Shown in pieces: positions 33,288 to 43,218 of a stretch of 64,000 nt of DNA. The translations under genes were made by a program, and so were the position numbers. Under the pieces are notes generated by a model that was given only the letters and a program-made list of their open reading frames with translations, did not search any database and was not told where the DNA came from. This stretch comes from Vittaforma corneae ATCC 50505 (lineage: Eukaryota > Microsporidia > Nosematidae): assembly GCF_000231115.1 (NCBI RefSeq), contig NW_006889843.1, positions 1 through 64,000 of the forward strand. Reading direction: 5' to 3'. Position 1 is the stretch's first letter. Each line of letters opens with the position of its first letter.

Positions 33288-34331
33288 TTAATTACCCATT
33301 GTAACAAGATACAGCCCATTCTTGACGATCTTGCAACGGTCCTTAGGATTGACTCTTCTTACTTTTATACATTCACTATCATACTTTACACAATAAAGGT
33401 GCTCTTTAAAAAGTACATAGACACATGAGTGGTCATTTACATAAAGACAGAAGCCTGGCCCAAACTTCTGTTTTATCTTTTTGAATATTCTCCTTAAAAG
33501 CCAAGGATCATTCAGTATTTTAATGGGTAAGTGAAACTTGCCGTTTAAGACATAGACAGTATCTCTCACTTTTTTGTCCTTTACTTTTTCAATTAAAAGG
33601 ACTTTTCTTTCTCCACCGATCCTTTTACAAGTGAGATGATACTGTTTTGAATATACTTCAAGCTCTTTTCTCCTACGTCCACTGCGCTTGGACACTTTTT
33701 TGCATACTTTTGGGAAGGTCCTACACTCAGTTCTATTACAACTAAATCCATCTTCAGGACACCAACTGTCAAAGTCTCTGGTTTCACATATCAATTCATT
33801 TTCAATAAGGACAGGGTTAAATTCAACGATGGGGGGCTCATTATTTTGACAGACTGGGTTTACATAAACCACTTCATTTTGACAGACTGGATTTACACAA
33901 ACCACTTCATTTTGGCAAGGATTAAAGAAGGGAGACTCACATGGAGCACAGGGGCAAATGGGATATACTATCTTCTTATCACACACTTCATGTACAAACA
34001 CTATTTTTTCAACATTGTTGCCACACATTTTGAAATACACCGCATATTCAGGTAGGTCATAGGGGAGTGCTGGGACTACTGCTCCGTTCTGATACACTAC
34101 ATAGATTCCATCTGCTGCATCCCATCCTGAGACCTGGGCCCTTTGGATGCCACAGCGTGCCATCTCATCCATGATCTGGCGGAGGTTAAACGAAGTAGCT
34201 TTACCTGGCTGGTACTCATTACTGGCTTGTACCTGACTCTTTGTCAGGATGCAGTCATTGCAAGTCCATTGAAGAGTGCTCCCTATTAAAACAAAGATGC
34301 TTAGGATCATCGATATATGCATGAAATTCAT
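33288..34331 (-). CDS. Secreted Cys-rich protein, spore-wall or polar-tube candidate
   Basis: A 347-residue protein with a clear signal peptide (MNFMHISMILSIFVLIGSTL) and many Cys residues throughout. Residues ~138-162 contain near-exact 11-residue repeats of the type CQNEVVxVNPV, encoded by a ~33-base tandem repeat at about 33843-33910. A basic, heparin-binding-like cluster (KKVSKRSGRRRKE) lies near residue 215-225. Secretion, Cys content and basic cluster are reminiscent of microsporidian endospore protein EnP1 and polar-tube proteins, but I cannot show homology. It is probably an extracellular spore protein. Confidence 0.6.
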   Translation of the reverse strand: MNFMHISMILSIFVLIGSTLQWTCNDCILTKSQVQASNEYQPGKATSFNLRQIMDEMARCGIQRAQVSGWDAADGIYVVYQNGAVVPALPYDLPEYAVYFKMCGNNVEKIVFVHEVCDKKIVYPICPCAPCESPFFNPCQNEVVCVNPVCQNEVVYVNPVCQNNEPPIVEFNPVLIENELICETRDFDSWCPEDGFSCNRTECRTFPKVCKKVSKRSGRRRKELEVYSKQYHLTCKRIGGERKVLLIEKVKDKKVRDTVYVLNGKFHLPIKILNDPWLLRRIFKKIKQKFGPGFCLYVNDHSCVYVLFKEHLYCVKYDSECIKVRRVNPKDRCKIVKNGLYLVTMGN

Positions 34332-34806
34332 GGAATGGTGCTTTCCTCGATATTTATGTGAGATAAGCTTAAATTATTGAAAATTACAAATAAATACGTT
34401 CTAAAATTAAATTTCGAACAAAAAGACGTATTTTAGAACAAAACAAAACCTTCTATGGATAAAATTCACCATGTTGCTTGTTTTTTGAGTATCCACACAT
34501 TGTAATTTCTTAAGCAAAACCTTATCATTTTCTTATTAATGTTTTTGATATTTTGTGATGAAATATTAAAATGTCATAATTAGCATGCAATAATAAATAA
34601 AAACTGAACGTGCTACATCAAAATGGTACTTTATTTTATGGTTCTACGTCTCTGTGATATAATCATCCATCTTTCAGCCTTGCTAATGCCTGTAAATATG
34701 TACCAGCCAGATATATTTCTTACAGTAATTTACCATAAAGACTAACGTAATCACAGCTTTATAGAAGAATATTCACTTATATTCATTTAGTTGCTTGCCA
34801 GCCCCA
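34332..34806. other. Intergenic, nothing seen
   Basis: Divergent spacer between the Cys-rich protein and the next membrane protein, so it should hold both promoters. No motif stands out beyond AT-richness. Confidence 0.45.
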
Positions 34807-35346
34807 ATGGAATTAGGCCACCTCTTCACAGGACATGCCATTCTTGTCTCAAGCCTCATTGCAACAATTACAATCACTGAAAGCACGAGATATGCTTCTT
34901 CTCTCAGATACATCACCGAATTGCCTTTTATTAAGGTCGCTGGCGAAAGGGGAGCTGTTCTCCTTCTCTTTGCTATTTCCATTATTGTTCTCATTGCCAT
35001 GGACTTTCTTGCATCACAGGCAAAAGTCAGTGGACTGAAAAAATTCTATAGAAGAGCTAAGAAAGCCAAGACTGCTCATGTTGAGCGCACCTTAATAACT
35101 TTTATTACATTTATCTGTGCTTATATCTTTCAGAGTCTAAACTTCAGAACATACAATTTGCTTGGTATTGCACTTCTAATGATGAATCTAAACACACTTC
35201 TCTATCTGTTTGAAATTGAGTTTGTAAAGGCCTGGCTGTATCTCTCCTTCTTATTTTGCAATACACTGGTATTATGCTTTACGTTTATTTACAATGCAGA
35301 AAAGTACTATTCGATAGTCGTGAGTCTTATAAGTATTAGGTTTTAG
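34807..35346 (+). CDS. Polytopic membrane protein, 179 residues, unknown
   Basis: About five hydrophobic segments (for example HAILVSSLIATITI, AVLLLFAISIIVLIAM, LITFITFICAYIF, LLGIALLMMNLNTLLYLF, LYLSFLFCNTLVLCFTFIY) with a basic loop LKKFYRRAKKAK. This topology suits an ER or Golgi membrane protein. The BAP29/31-like pattern (basic loop after TM2, charged TM) was considered but not established. The start is at 34807 with GCCCCAATG context, not the upstream non-ATG opening of the frame. Confidence 0.6.
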   Translation: MELGHLFTGHAILVSSLIATITITESTRYASSLRYITELPFIKVAGERGAVLLLFAISIIVLIAMDFLASQAKVSGLKKFYRRAKKAKTAHVERTLITFITFICAYIFQSLNFRTYNLLGIALLMMNLNTLLYLFEIEFVKAWLYLSFLFCNTLVLCFTFIYNAEKYYSIVVSLISIRF

Positions 35347-35669
35347 AAAGAGCGCCAACTACTAGTCAAGCGTATTAAATTTAACCGTACTTTTAATGAA
35401 TAACACAGCATCTTACTTTATGTAAAAGCCAACTACCCTTTCACTAGTTGCCCAAGCTTTAGAAGCTAAAGTTGCATTTAGCAAATGAAAGGAAGTATAC
35501 TTTTTATTTAAAGAGCTTATGTAGCTAACGAAAGAGTAGCTGTATTTATCGGTTTTCAGTCAAATGCCCATACTGTTAGATCCTTTTTAAGTGTCCACGA
35601 TAATATAACTATACTATATAACGGTGATTTACATAAAATTAACACACAGTTGCATAATCATCTATCTAT
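35347..35669. other. Intergenic, nothing seen
   Basis: Convergent spacer. Nothing else supported. Confidence 0.45.
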
Positions 35670-35825
35670 TTAATGATTTGATGAGGCACCCATGCTTGGA
35701 TTTGCACTGGACTGAGTGGATGATGAAAGACCAGATGATTTCTTGCCTGATGGTGAAGAATTAGACTTCTTTGAAAAGAGGAAGCAGTGGGCTGCAGTGA
35801 AGAGTATGGTCAAGTTAATGAACAT
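35670..35825 (-). CDS. Small Ser-rich protein with hydrophobic leader, 51 residues
   Basis: A short gene: hydrophobic leader MFINLTILFTAAHCFLF, a basic patch SKK, then a Ser/Gly/Lys-rich tail (SSPSGKKSSGLSSSTQSS) to the stop. The ATG is directly preceded by TCCCCT, the CCC start context shared by real genes here, which is the best argument that it is real. It could be a secreted peptide or a single-pass membrane peptide. Sec61-beta has a similar Ser-rich segment but with the membrane anchor at the other end, so I do not assign it. Confidence 0.55.
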   Translation of the reverse strand: MFINLTILFTAAHCFLFSKKSNSSPSGKKSSGLSSSTQSSANPSMGASSNH

Positions 35826-36171
35826 AGGGGAACGAATTTCTTCGAATATATATGTTTACCCCCTTAAAATGGATCAATAAATTGATATTCTTGTTTTCAT
35901 TGATAGTATTAAAGGAGCTAAATTATATTAAAAAGCAAATAGCCCAATGAAAAGAAAGGGCAAATAACAACCACAAGAAAACACTGCAGTGCAATGTCTG
36001 CAAGGCATAGGCCAAGTTGCAGCACCAATAACAGCTAGTTACGAATCAGATAAAAGAAGTGAAGCAAACGAACAATGTTTCAAATGCTTTAGATCAATTT
36101 TACAACAAAATACAAAACAAAGCAGCAGATCAAAGAGTAGTGTAGTAGCTTTCCAATAAATGCATATTTAA

Positions 36172-36825
36172 TTATTTATCAGATCCTAATCCTTGTGAAG
36201 CATAAAAGCTCTTTGTCTTTTTATTTGAATAGTACATTGTAAATATTGTCGCAATAATCTTTAAAAACAATACATAGACCACCTTCTTCATTATCTTTTC
36301 ATATAACCTTTTGTACACCAACTCATCCTCCTCATCCATTCCCTGAATAGCAATATTCTGCTTAACAAATTCAAGCACACGTTCAATGAGATTCTCAGCC
36401 CGGGAAACCTCAACATCGTTCGTAGACACTATACTTGGTCTATTGGCTTCTCCGGAAAATACCTTCACATCCAAGCCAAAGGTCTTCTTGGCATTGTCTT
36501 CATCTTCAATAACTAATTCAAGAAGAATGTAGTATGAATCTCTCTCGGGTGTAGTAAAGAAAAACGTATTCATCTCAGAGGATTTCTCGTCCTGGTAGAG
36601 TAGCGCCTTCAGATTGTTTGGCTCTCCCTTGTAAACCTTCACTCGAGTGTACATAGATCTATCATTAATGGTCTGAAAGAAGCTACCAATACGCTCTTTG
36701 GCTTCCGATTGTATGAAGTGAACAGTGTTTGCCTCGCTTAGAACATAGCTCCAGACTCCATAGTTGTTTTTAGGATGAAGTTCTTCTATCAGGCAGGAAA
36801 CCAATCCAAATAAAAGGCTGAGCAT
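36172..36825 (-). CDS. p24/emp24-family cargo receptor
   Basis: p24 proteins sort cargo between ER and Golgi in COPII/COPI vesicles. The 217-residue protein shows the family layout: signal peptide MLSLLFGLVSC, a beta-rich GOLD-like domain (YSYILLELVIEDE-type strands), a helical coiled segment (AENLIERVLEFVKQN), one C-terminal membrane span (VVYVLFLKIIATIFTMYY) and a short basic tail starting SNKKTK. The start at 36825 follows ACCCCAACA and removes an unlikely N-terminal extension. Sequence identity to canonical p24s is low. Confidence 0.65.
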   Translation of the reverse strand: MLSLLFGLVSCLIEELHPKNNYGVWSYVLSEANTVHFIQSEAKERIGSFFQTINDRSMYTRVKVYKGEPNNLKALLYQDEKSSEMNTFFFTTPERDSYYILLELVIEDEDNAKKTFGLDVKVFSGEANRPSIVSTNDVEVSRAENLIERVLEFVKQNIAIQGMDEEDELVYKRLYEKIMKKVVYVLFLKIIATIFTMYYSNKKTKSFYASQGLGSDK

Positions 36826-36999
36826 TGTTGGGGTCAGAAACAAAAGAAAACTAAGCCCGTTACAGTCCACATAATAAATAAAGCATGTCCTATACCTAAA
36901 TAGAAGTATACACATATCTACTAACAGTCAAATGATAGCACGATAGTAATAACAAACTTAGAGTTTCTAAGAGTATTTTATGTAATTTATTGCCAGTTA

Positions 37000-38484
37000 T
37001 CATTTTTTAGTTAGGTCTATCACCCTGAAACTTTGCCTTTTATTTGGTTGTTGTGGTGCTTCATCTACCTTCGGGATGCTCTTCTTAAAACTAGGAAACT
37101 TGAGTTCTTTTTTGTATTCCACCGAAAACTGTGATATTTCCTTTTGCTTTTGTAAAAAAGGGACTCTTCCAATAATTCTAAGACATGTCTCCTTTCCTAC
37201 ACACTCTTCAATTTCAGCTATCATTTCCGTGAGCGGCTTTATACCCGAAATATATTTTTCTATAATCTGGGATATCTCATTATAAAAGTTGGGGGAAATA
37301 TCTTTGAGTATGTTCACTCTTTGTGAATTTATGGTCTGTGCCTGATGGACAATCTGACGATTAAGGAAGGAAGGAACTGAAGAACTATCCCTTGAAATAT
37401 TGCTCTGATTGAATGATGGAAAAAATGGCTCATTAATCAGAGGATTAAGTATATTCACTCCTCTGGTGTACAAACTCTCCTCCTCGCTGCGTGCTCTTGA
37501 ATCATGCAGGGAAAATACTGTTGGGTTTTTTTCATTCTTCAGACAAACATCATTCAGTTGCATTTCCAGGCCATGGTGTGCCAAAGAGTGGGCACAGATC
37601 TCGCTCTTATAGGCATAGACATAGCAATGATTTTTAACACAAACGGGGTTGTCACAGCAGTAATGCTTACTCCTGAAATGAGTCTCAAGTTCAGAGAAGT
37701 TTCTGTAGAACTGAAATTTAACACCCATAGAGTCACAGACAGTGCATAGCTGATGTTCCTCGTTGCAGTGCTTCTTAGCCAGGTCCTTATTGTATATCCA
37801 AAATGAGCAGAATGGACAGTGCACATGCCCATCAAATCCTGATTCCTTTAGCTGGCCTTTCCTATGCAAGCTTAGTGTTTCAGGAGTATATGAAAAATAT
37901 TCATACCAGAATTGATGGTTATTTTCAAGACAGGTGCCACAAAGCAGAGAAGAGTGCTTGGATTTAAAATGTGTCATAAGCTCTTTTTTAGTGTTAAACT
38001 GCTGTCTGCACTCTTTACATTTGATCAGCAATAAGCTTCTGACTTTTTGATGAACTTCGTCATTTTTAAACTTAGCAAACCCATCCTCTATCATCAAATG
38101 CTTATTCCACATTTGTGCAGTCAAATCATTGTTTAGAATACTGCCATCGTCATTTTTTGGTCTGTCGAGATTAATGGTTTTTAATGACATTGAAAGCTCA
38201 TCTGTCGAAGCAAGCATAAGATTCGTCGTCTTTTCACTGCTTGAATTCTCGATTTTGCCATCATTCTCTTTGTTACTCCAACAGCATTTCTCATTTACGG
38301 ATTCCTCACAACTTGATTTCTCAAAAATAGGCTTTTGGCTCTCGTACTTGCACATTGGACATCGCATATCTCCGTAAAGATAAATAAGCCTTGTTGCACA
38401 TTTGTAGCATATTTTATGACTACATCTGTATTTAGCTAAATAAAGATACTTCTCACAACAAATGTGGCATTCTGTATCTGACAT
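37000..38484 (-). CDS. HEL2: Hel2/ZNF598-type RING and C2H2 ubiquitin ligase
   Basis: Hel2/ZNF598 senses collided ribosomes and ubiquitinates small-subunit proteins. The 494-residue protein begins with a RING (CHICC...CSHKICYKC...CPMC, residues 6-46). A series of zinc-finger segments follows in the family's order: CKECRQQFNTKKELMTHFKS, CGTC, HCPFCSFWIYNKDLAKKHC, CTVCDSMGVKFQFYRNFSEL and the CC...C...H segment ending LAHHG. The C-terminal half is low in motifs. The start is supported by CTACCCCAT shortly upstream. Retention in a reduced genome is notable. Confidence 0.85.
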   Translation of the reverse strand: MSDTECHICCEKYLYLAKYRCSHKICYKCATRLIYLYGDMRCPMCKYESQKPIFEKSSCEESVNEKCCWSNKENDGKIENSSSEKTTNLMLASTDELSMSLKTINLDRPKNDDGSILNNDLTAQMWNKHLMIEDGFAKFKNDEVHQKVRSLLLIKCKECRQQFNTKKELMTHFKSKHSSLLCGTCLENNHQFWYEYFSYTPETLSLHRKGQLKESGFDGHVHCPFCSFWIYNKDLAKKHCNEEHQLCTVCDSMGVKFQFYRNFSELETHFRSKHYCCDNPVCVKNHCYVYAYKSEICAHSLAHHGLEMQLNDVCLKNEKNPTVFSLHDSRARSEEESLYTRGVNILNPLINEPFFPSFNQSNISRDSSSVPSFLNRQIVHQAQTINSQRVNILKDISPNFYNEISQIIEKYISGIKPLTEMIAEIEECVGKETCLRIIGRVPFLQKQKEISQFSVEYKKELKFPSFKKSIPKVDEAPQQPNKRQSFRVIDLTKK

Positions 38485-38666
38485 TGTTTGGATATGGGGT
38501 AGAAGAGAGATGACAACATTAGCACAATCTGTCGCTTCTAAGAATAAAAACGCACACTATTAGCATAGTGCTATCTGTTCTTTAAACAATTATTGTAGTA
38601 TTTATGAGAGTGATTTAAGCATAAGTAACTAAATGCTAAAATAAAAAGGATAGTGCAATATGATGT

Positions 38667-40226
38667 TTAATCGTTGAAATACACAATCTCAGGATGCGGT
38701 CCAACACCTTCGCAATTGTCGTAAACAATTTCTGCTACATTCAAGGCTAGCTTATCACAATTCATCTGATCAGGGCATTCGGCAAACACTCTTACAAGAT
38801 CTTCTGTTCCAGAAGGACGTACAAAGGCCCGACCCTTGAATCTCAAAACTTGCTCATCAATCTTCTTTTGAATATCAGGCTCAAGAACACAATTGTCTTG
38901 ATCCACCTTAATCACATTCTTATCCTTGATTTTAACTGTTAATTGTCTTGAACAATTCTCTTTGTACTTAGTAAGATCACTTAGGGATCTAAGGGTAGCC
39001 TTTAGGACGAGGAAATTTGCCAAAGCATCCCCAACACAAGGATCGAACATCTGCGTAAGAATTTTCAAAATGGACGTATTGGGTAGAGACTCAGTCTTTT
39101 CCAGAAGTCTCTTTGAAAACACTACAGAGCCATGGCCGTTAGGTTCAAAGTATACTCCAACATCATATTTCCTAGCCTCTTTTACAAAATTCTTAACACC
39201 TGTCTGTGCCAATACAACCTTAAAACCACTATTTCTCAAGTAGTTCATAGCTCCCATATTTGAATAATGGCTTAGAACAATTCCTATTTCAGGAGTAAGA
39301 TTTTCCCTTTCAAGTTCCTTTTTGATTAGTTCAGCAATGAATACACACTGTGCATCTCCATCTAATATTTTAGACTCCTGAGTATAAAGTATCAGCCTGT
39401 CCACATCACCATCAAAAGAAGCACACAATGCATAATCCGTCTTTTTCAACTTGGGTGCTATCCTGTGCACCTTGACAAAGTCTGCACCACATTCCTTATT
39501 CAAAACACCATGCTTTGGATCATTTAATATTTCTACACTGAAGTCTTTATCTTTTTCCAGAATCTCATTCATCTTAGTTGTTCCAACACCATTGGCAGTA
39601 TCAATACCAAACCCCATATCGGCACCTGTCAGTTTTCTCAAATTTAGGAAGTCATTGTAAAGATGGTCTACGTATACCGATTTCTCAATAATCTTGTTAC
39701 TCTCATTGCATTTTCTTATTAAAAAATGCATTTCAGGACAGGAAACAAGTCCATAGTCAAATACATTACACCTATAACTCTCAAGAACCTCTTTTATATT
39801 CTTTGTGAGCTGAATGCCTGATTCTCGCGTATCTCTTCCTATAATGACGTTTCCTCTAATTGAATTGCTTATACCAGTGAAATTGCTGTTTTGTCTGAAT
39901 ATTTTGTTGATAATGGAATTAAAATCTTGATCATGACAGTTTACCAGTTCATCGGAAGCAATCTCCCAAGTTTCATCAAGCATATTCCCATTGAAATCGA
40001 TGAATTTGACACCATTGTATTCTATTGGATTGTGTGACGCCGTTATGTAAAGACCAATAAACTTCCCGGCAAAGGTTGCACTCCTGATGCATGATATAAG
40101 ACTAGCTCTGCAGACCACGTTGTTGAGATCAGGAGTGTTCAATCTATACCCTGCTGTACCGTAGAATGCTGCTGCTAGTGGCTTGGTTAAATTCTTATTT
40201 AAAGGAGGTGCTTTGTTATTTCTCAT
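38667..40226 (-). CDS. AGM1: Phosphoacetylglucosamine mutase
   Basis: Converts N-acetylglucosamine-6-phosphate to the 1-phosphate on the route to UDP-GlcNAc and chitin, a main spore-wall polymer. The 519-residue protein has the alpha-D-phosphohexomutase motifs: the active-site loop TASHNP (Ser about residue 64), the metal-binding DGDVDR segment, the sugar-binding FEPNGHG and the phosphate-binding RPSGTEDLVRV. The FEPNGHGSV form and overall length favour AGM1/PGM3 over phosphoglucomutase. Start context is GCCCCTGATG. Confidence 0.9.
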   Translation of the reverse strand: MRNNKAPPLNKNLTKPLAAAFYGTAGYRLNTPDLNNVVCRASLISCIRSATFAGKFIGLYITASHNPIEYNGVKFIDFNGNMLDETWEIASDELVNCHDQDFNSIINKIFRQNSNFTGISNSIRGNVIIGRDTRESGIQLTKNIKEVLESYRCNVFDYGLVSCPEMHFLIRKCNESNKIIEKSVYVDHLYNDFLNLRKLTGADMGFGIDTANGVGTTKMNEILEKDKDFSVEILNDPKHGVLNKECGADFVKVHRIAPKLKKTDYALCASFDGDVDRLILYTQESKILDGDAQCVFIAELIKKELERENLTPEIGIVLSHYSNMGAMNYLRNSGFKVVLAQTGVKNFVKEARKYDVGVYFEPNGHGSVVFSKRLLEKTESLPNTSILKILTQMFDPCVGDALANFLVLKATLRSLSDLTKYKENCSRQLTVKIKDKNVIKVDQDNCVLEPDIQKKIDEQVLRFKGRAFVRPSGTEDLVRVFAECPDQMNCDKLALNVAEIVYDNCEGVGPHPEIVYFND

Positions 40227-40680
40227 CAGGGGCTGTTGTGAATTTTTTATTTAATCTTTTTTCTAGGTTAGAAACATAATAAGAAACCAATACAAAGTTG
40301 AGGAATGAAAATTTGTGTGAAAATTTTAACACACGAGCAAATGATTTGCTGAAGTATGAAACGAGCAATAGAAAATAAAGATGCAAATTCAAATTGGTGA
40401 ATTTTGGATGCATGGCAAAGTATAATGAAACAGGAAATCACAGCTCTGTTGTAATACAAACCTTTATAGAATGATCCCATTGAATTGTAAAGAATGTGGC
40501 AAGACTATTTTTTATGATAACAAACCATTACAAAGATGGAAGATATGTAATAATCTGTTTAATATTTCATTAAGAATTGATTTACAGATTTAGCCAAATT
40601 AAGCTTAACTAGCAAATAGATGTCTACACTTTGACTTTAATGCATAATCTTTGATACCGGAAAGGTGAAGTTGCACTCAT
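40227..40680. other. Intergenic, nothing seen
   Basis: Spacer between two minus-strand genes. Minus-strand frames at 40216-40413 and 40268-40480 are hydrophobic and AT-driven; I do not consider them genes. Confidence 0.45.
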
Positions 40681-41706
40681 TTATGCCACTGTTGAGTTTA
40701 GATGTCCAATTACCCTGTCTCTAGAGCTCTGTGATGAAAACTCTACTATTGTCAAGTTCAAGCCCAATAAATATGAAATGACACCTTGATTCTTGCAAGT
40801 GAGTTTTAAAGTGAGTGTTCCAATTGGTGACATGTCTGTTATGGCCAGTTTATATTCCCTCACATTGCCTGTTGCTGTTTTCATATCGTCTACATCACCT
40901 GTTTCTGTGATAACTATGCTTCTGGGATAGAGAATAAACACTCCACACTCCCAGCTTCCCCATCCTTCCTTGATTCTAACATCCTCTTTCAAAATGTACT
41001 GTGGCTTGGCTCTGCACGCATCATCTATTTTAAGTTCATTTTCGAGTAAGGTTTTGAATTTTTGGAAATTAATATTGTCCCACTTGTCTAAAGCCAAGCT
41101 TGGATATTCAAATTTTGACTGCTGATTCTTCAACAGATTATTCACAAACAAATGCAGTCTTTTATATTCGTTGTCCAAGGCTGAGATGCATTCATTTATG
41201 GATTTAACTGCCATTTCAATGTTGGCTTTTAGTGCTGGCAAATTCTGCAAAATTAGCTCATTTCTTTGTTCTTCAATAGACAGTAGACTGAGTTGCTCTT
41301 TCAAGCCGCTTGCATTAGTATCATTGGCATTTCTACATTGCTCTTTGTGTATGTTTTCACAGAGCGCTTTGTCTTGGTCATAAAAATTTTTCAAATTTTC
41401 CTGAAATTTTCGGAGATCCCCACAAATTTTTTGATGTAAAATTTTAGAAGAATCTAATGGATTGCTCTGTAGGAATGTACAGATGATTTCTGACTGACTC
41501 CACTCTTCCTGTACGAACTTCAAAGAAGTATAAATTAATAAACCTGAACTCGCTCTGTTCTTAGACATCAGTCTTTCAGTATTCTTATTTAAAGCATTTG
41601 AGTATTCTCTTTTCATTTTTATGACCAGCTCATAAATTGACATATCATCTTCAATACTGGTCTTTAATACCTGAAAAATTTCAACAATTTTATTGACTGT
41701 GTTCAT
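40681..41706 (-). CDS. Coiled-coil protein with PH-like C-terminus, unknown
   Basis: The first ~230 of 341 residues are helical with an opening (VNKIVEIFQVLKTSIEDDMS, then YELVIKMKREYSNALNKN) that recalls F-BAR/BAR domains. The last ~110 are strand-rich with GWGSWECGVFILYPRSIVIT and a final helix FSSQSSRDRVIGHLNS, which could be a PH fold. A BAR-PH membrane-binding protein is a guess based on this layout. Confidence 0.45.
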   Translation of the reverse strand: MNTVNKIVEIFQVLKTSIEDDMSIYELVIKMKREYSNALNKNTERLMSKNRASSGLLIYTSLKFVQEEWSQSEIICTFLQSNPLDSSKILHQKICGDLRKFQENLKNFYDQDKALCENIHKEQCRNANDTNASGLKEQLSLLSIEEQRNELILQNLPALKANIEMAVKSINECISALDNEYKRLHLFVNNLLKNQQSKFEYPSLALDKWDNINFQKFKTLLENELKIDDACRAKPQYILKEDVRIKEGWGSWECGVFILYPRSIVITETGDVDDMKTATGNVREYKLAITDMSPIGTLTLKLTCKNQGVISYLLGLNLTIVEFSSQSSRDRVIGHLNSTVA

Positions 41707-41933
41707 TGAATTTCCAATTTATTTTATACGCCTTTCTAATATATTTTAAAACGTAAACAGTTTAAAACAAAAGCTCTCTGTTTATTCTTGTGTGAAAGAA
41801 CATGCTTTAAAGATGCTGACAAAGTAGAAAAAACTTGTTGTTAATGCTTGTCTTAGGCCAGGCGTGGTTGCGATTTATAAGTAAATTTAACCCAAAGCCT
41901 GATCCTTACCAGCAAGCACAAAACAAAACCGAC

Positions 41934-42015
41934 CGACAAGTACAGGATTCGAACCTGTGAACGGAGACCGTATCAGTTTTCTAGACTGACGCCTTAACCA
42001 CTCGGCCAACTTGTC
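41934..42015 (-). tRNA. tRNA-Ser (AGA)
   Basis: Perfect 7-bp acceptor GACAAGT/ACTTGTC with G discriminator, D arm GGCCGAGTGGTTAAGGC, anticodon stem TCAGT/ACTGA around loop CTAGAAA (anticodon AGA), a long type II variable arm and T arm with TTCGAATC. No intron. An oligo-T (TTTTGTTTT) follows within a few bases. It is divergent from Kae1, whose ATG is 73 bases away. Confidence 0.94.
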
Positions 42016-42088
42016 TATAAAGCAGACTATATATACCCTTATTTGTAGGCTACAATTTATCAAAATCCCAATTCTCCTGGCTGCTCTC

Positions 42089-43075
42089 ATGATTGTGCTG
42101 GGAATTGAAGGAAGTGCAAATAAGCTGGGAGTAGGGATTGTTAGAGACAAGGAAATTCTTGCAAATCTGAGAAAAACGTACGTGCCACCAGCAGGAGAAG
42201 GTTTCATTCCTGCCAAGGCTGCAGAACACCACAGAGAACAGATCCTACAGCTAGTTGAAGACTCACTTAGAGCTGCCTGCATTTCACTAGAGCAAGTAGA
42301 TGCATTCGCATACACACGTGGGCCTGGAATACAGCAGTCACTTGTGGTAGTAGCCACGGCTATTAGGACATTGGCCTTAATGCACAACAAACCGATCATA
42401 CCCGTGAATCATTGTATTGCACACATTGAAATGGGAAGACTGGTCACCAATGCGGACAATCCCGTTATACTATACGTAAGTGGAGGCAATACACAAATAA
42501 TAGCATACTCAGAGAAGAGATATAAGATATTTGGAGAGACGCTTGACGTAGCCGTGGGTAATTGTCTAGATAAACTAGCAAGAGTATTAAACCTTGATAA
42601 CTATCCTTCTCCAGGGTTGTCAATAGAAAAAAAGGCAAGAGAGGGCAGAAGCTACATAGAACTGCCTTATACGATAAAGGGGATGGATATGTGCTTCAGT
42701 GGAATATTATCACAGTTAAAGAAGCTTGTTGGGAGGCATAGTGTCGAAGATTTGTGCTATTCAGCACAGGAGACAATGTTCAGCATCTTAATTGAGGGAA
42801 CGGAAAGATGTATGTCATTTGTTGGATCAAAGGAAGTACTGATAGTTGGAGGTGTTGGATGTAATGAGAGATTACAAGAAATGATGAACATAATGGTACA
42901 AGCAAGAGGAGGAGTGCTTCATGCGACAGATGAGAGATTCTGTATTGACAATGGTGCCATGATTGCGTATACTGGACTGTTAATGTATCAGAGTGGACAG
43001 CAAGTTGAGATTGAGGATTGCGATGTAACACAGAGATTTAGGACGGATTCAGTGGAGGTTACATGGCGTAATTAA
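42089..43075 (+). CDS. KAE1: KEOPS subunit Kae1 (tRNA t6A synthesis)
   Basis: Transfers threonylcarbamoyl to A37 of ANN-reading tRNAs. The 328-residue protein has the Kae1/OSGEP/TsaD signatures: MIVLGIEGSANKLGVGIV at the start, the metal-binding NHCIAHIEMGR (about residues 107-117), YVSGGNTQII, a nucleotide-binding region DVAVGNCLDKLAR, and the final IDNGAMIAYTGLL with a metal-binding Asp. I start at 42089, in line with the family; the frame extends upstream into tRNA-Ser sequence, which is not coding. A CCC lies about 20 bases upstream. Confidence 0.93.
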   Translation: MIVLGIEGSANKLGVGIVRDKEILANLRKTYVPPAGEGFIPAKAAEHHREQILQLVEDSLRAACISLEQVDAFAYTRGPGIQQSLVVVATAIRTLALMHNKPIIPVNHCIAHIEMGRLVTNADNPVILYVSGGNTQIIAYSEKRYKIFGETLDVAVGNCLDKLARVLNLDNYPSPGLSIEKKAREGRSYIELPYTIKGMDMCFSGILSQLKKLVGRHSVEDLCYSAQETMFSILIEGTERCMSFVGSKEVLIVGGVGCNERLQEMMNIMVQARGGVLHATDERFCIDNGAMIAYTGLLMYQSGQQVEIEDCDVTQRFRTDSVEVTWRN

Positions 43076-43218
43076 GTAATAAACAGTATTTACGTCTTGA
43101 TAAAAGCAATTTATGTTGGAATGCTGCCAACAATTGAAGGAAATATAAAGTAAATTGACACTGAGAAGACAGGGTTTGTTGAGATCCATTGCAGAAAATT
43201 ACTATTTAAAATTTCAGC

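Noticed and set aside
35670..35825. Sec61-beta
   Set aside because: Ser-rich part is similar in character, but the hydrophobic segment is N-terminal; Sec61-beta is tail-anchored.
41887..42399. 170-codon minus-strand frame over tRNA-Ser and the 5' part of Kae1
   Set aside because: It is antisense to well-supported Kae1 and runs through the tRNA; composition is that of a shadow frame.
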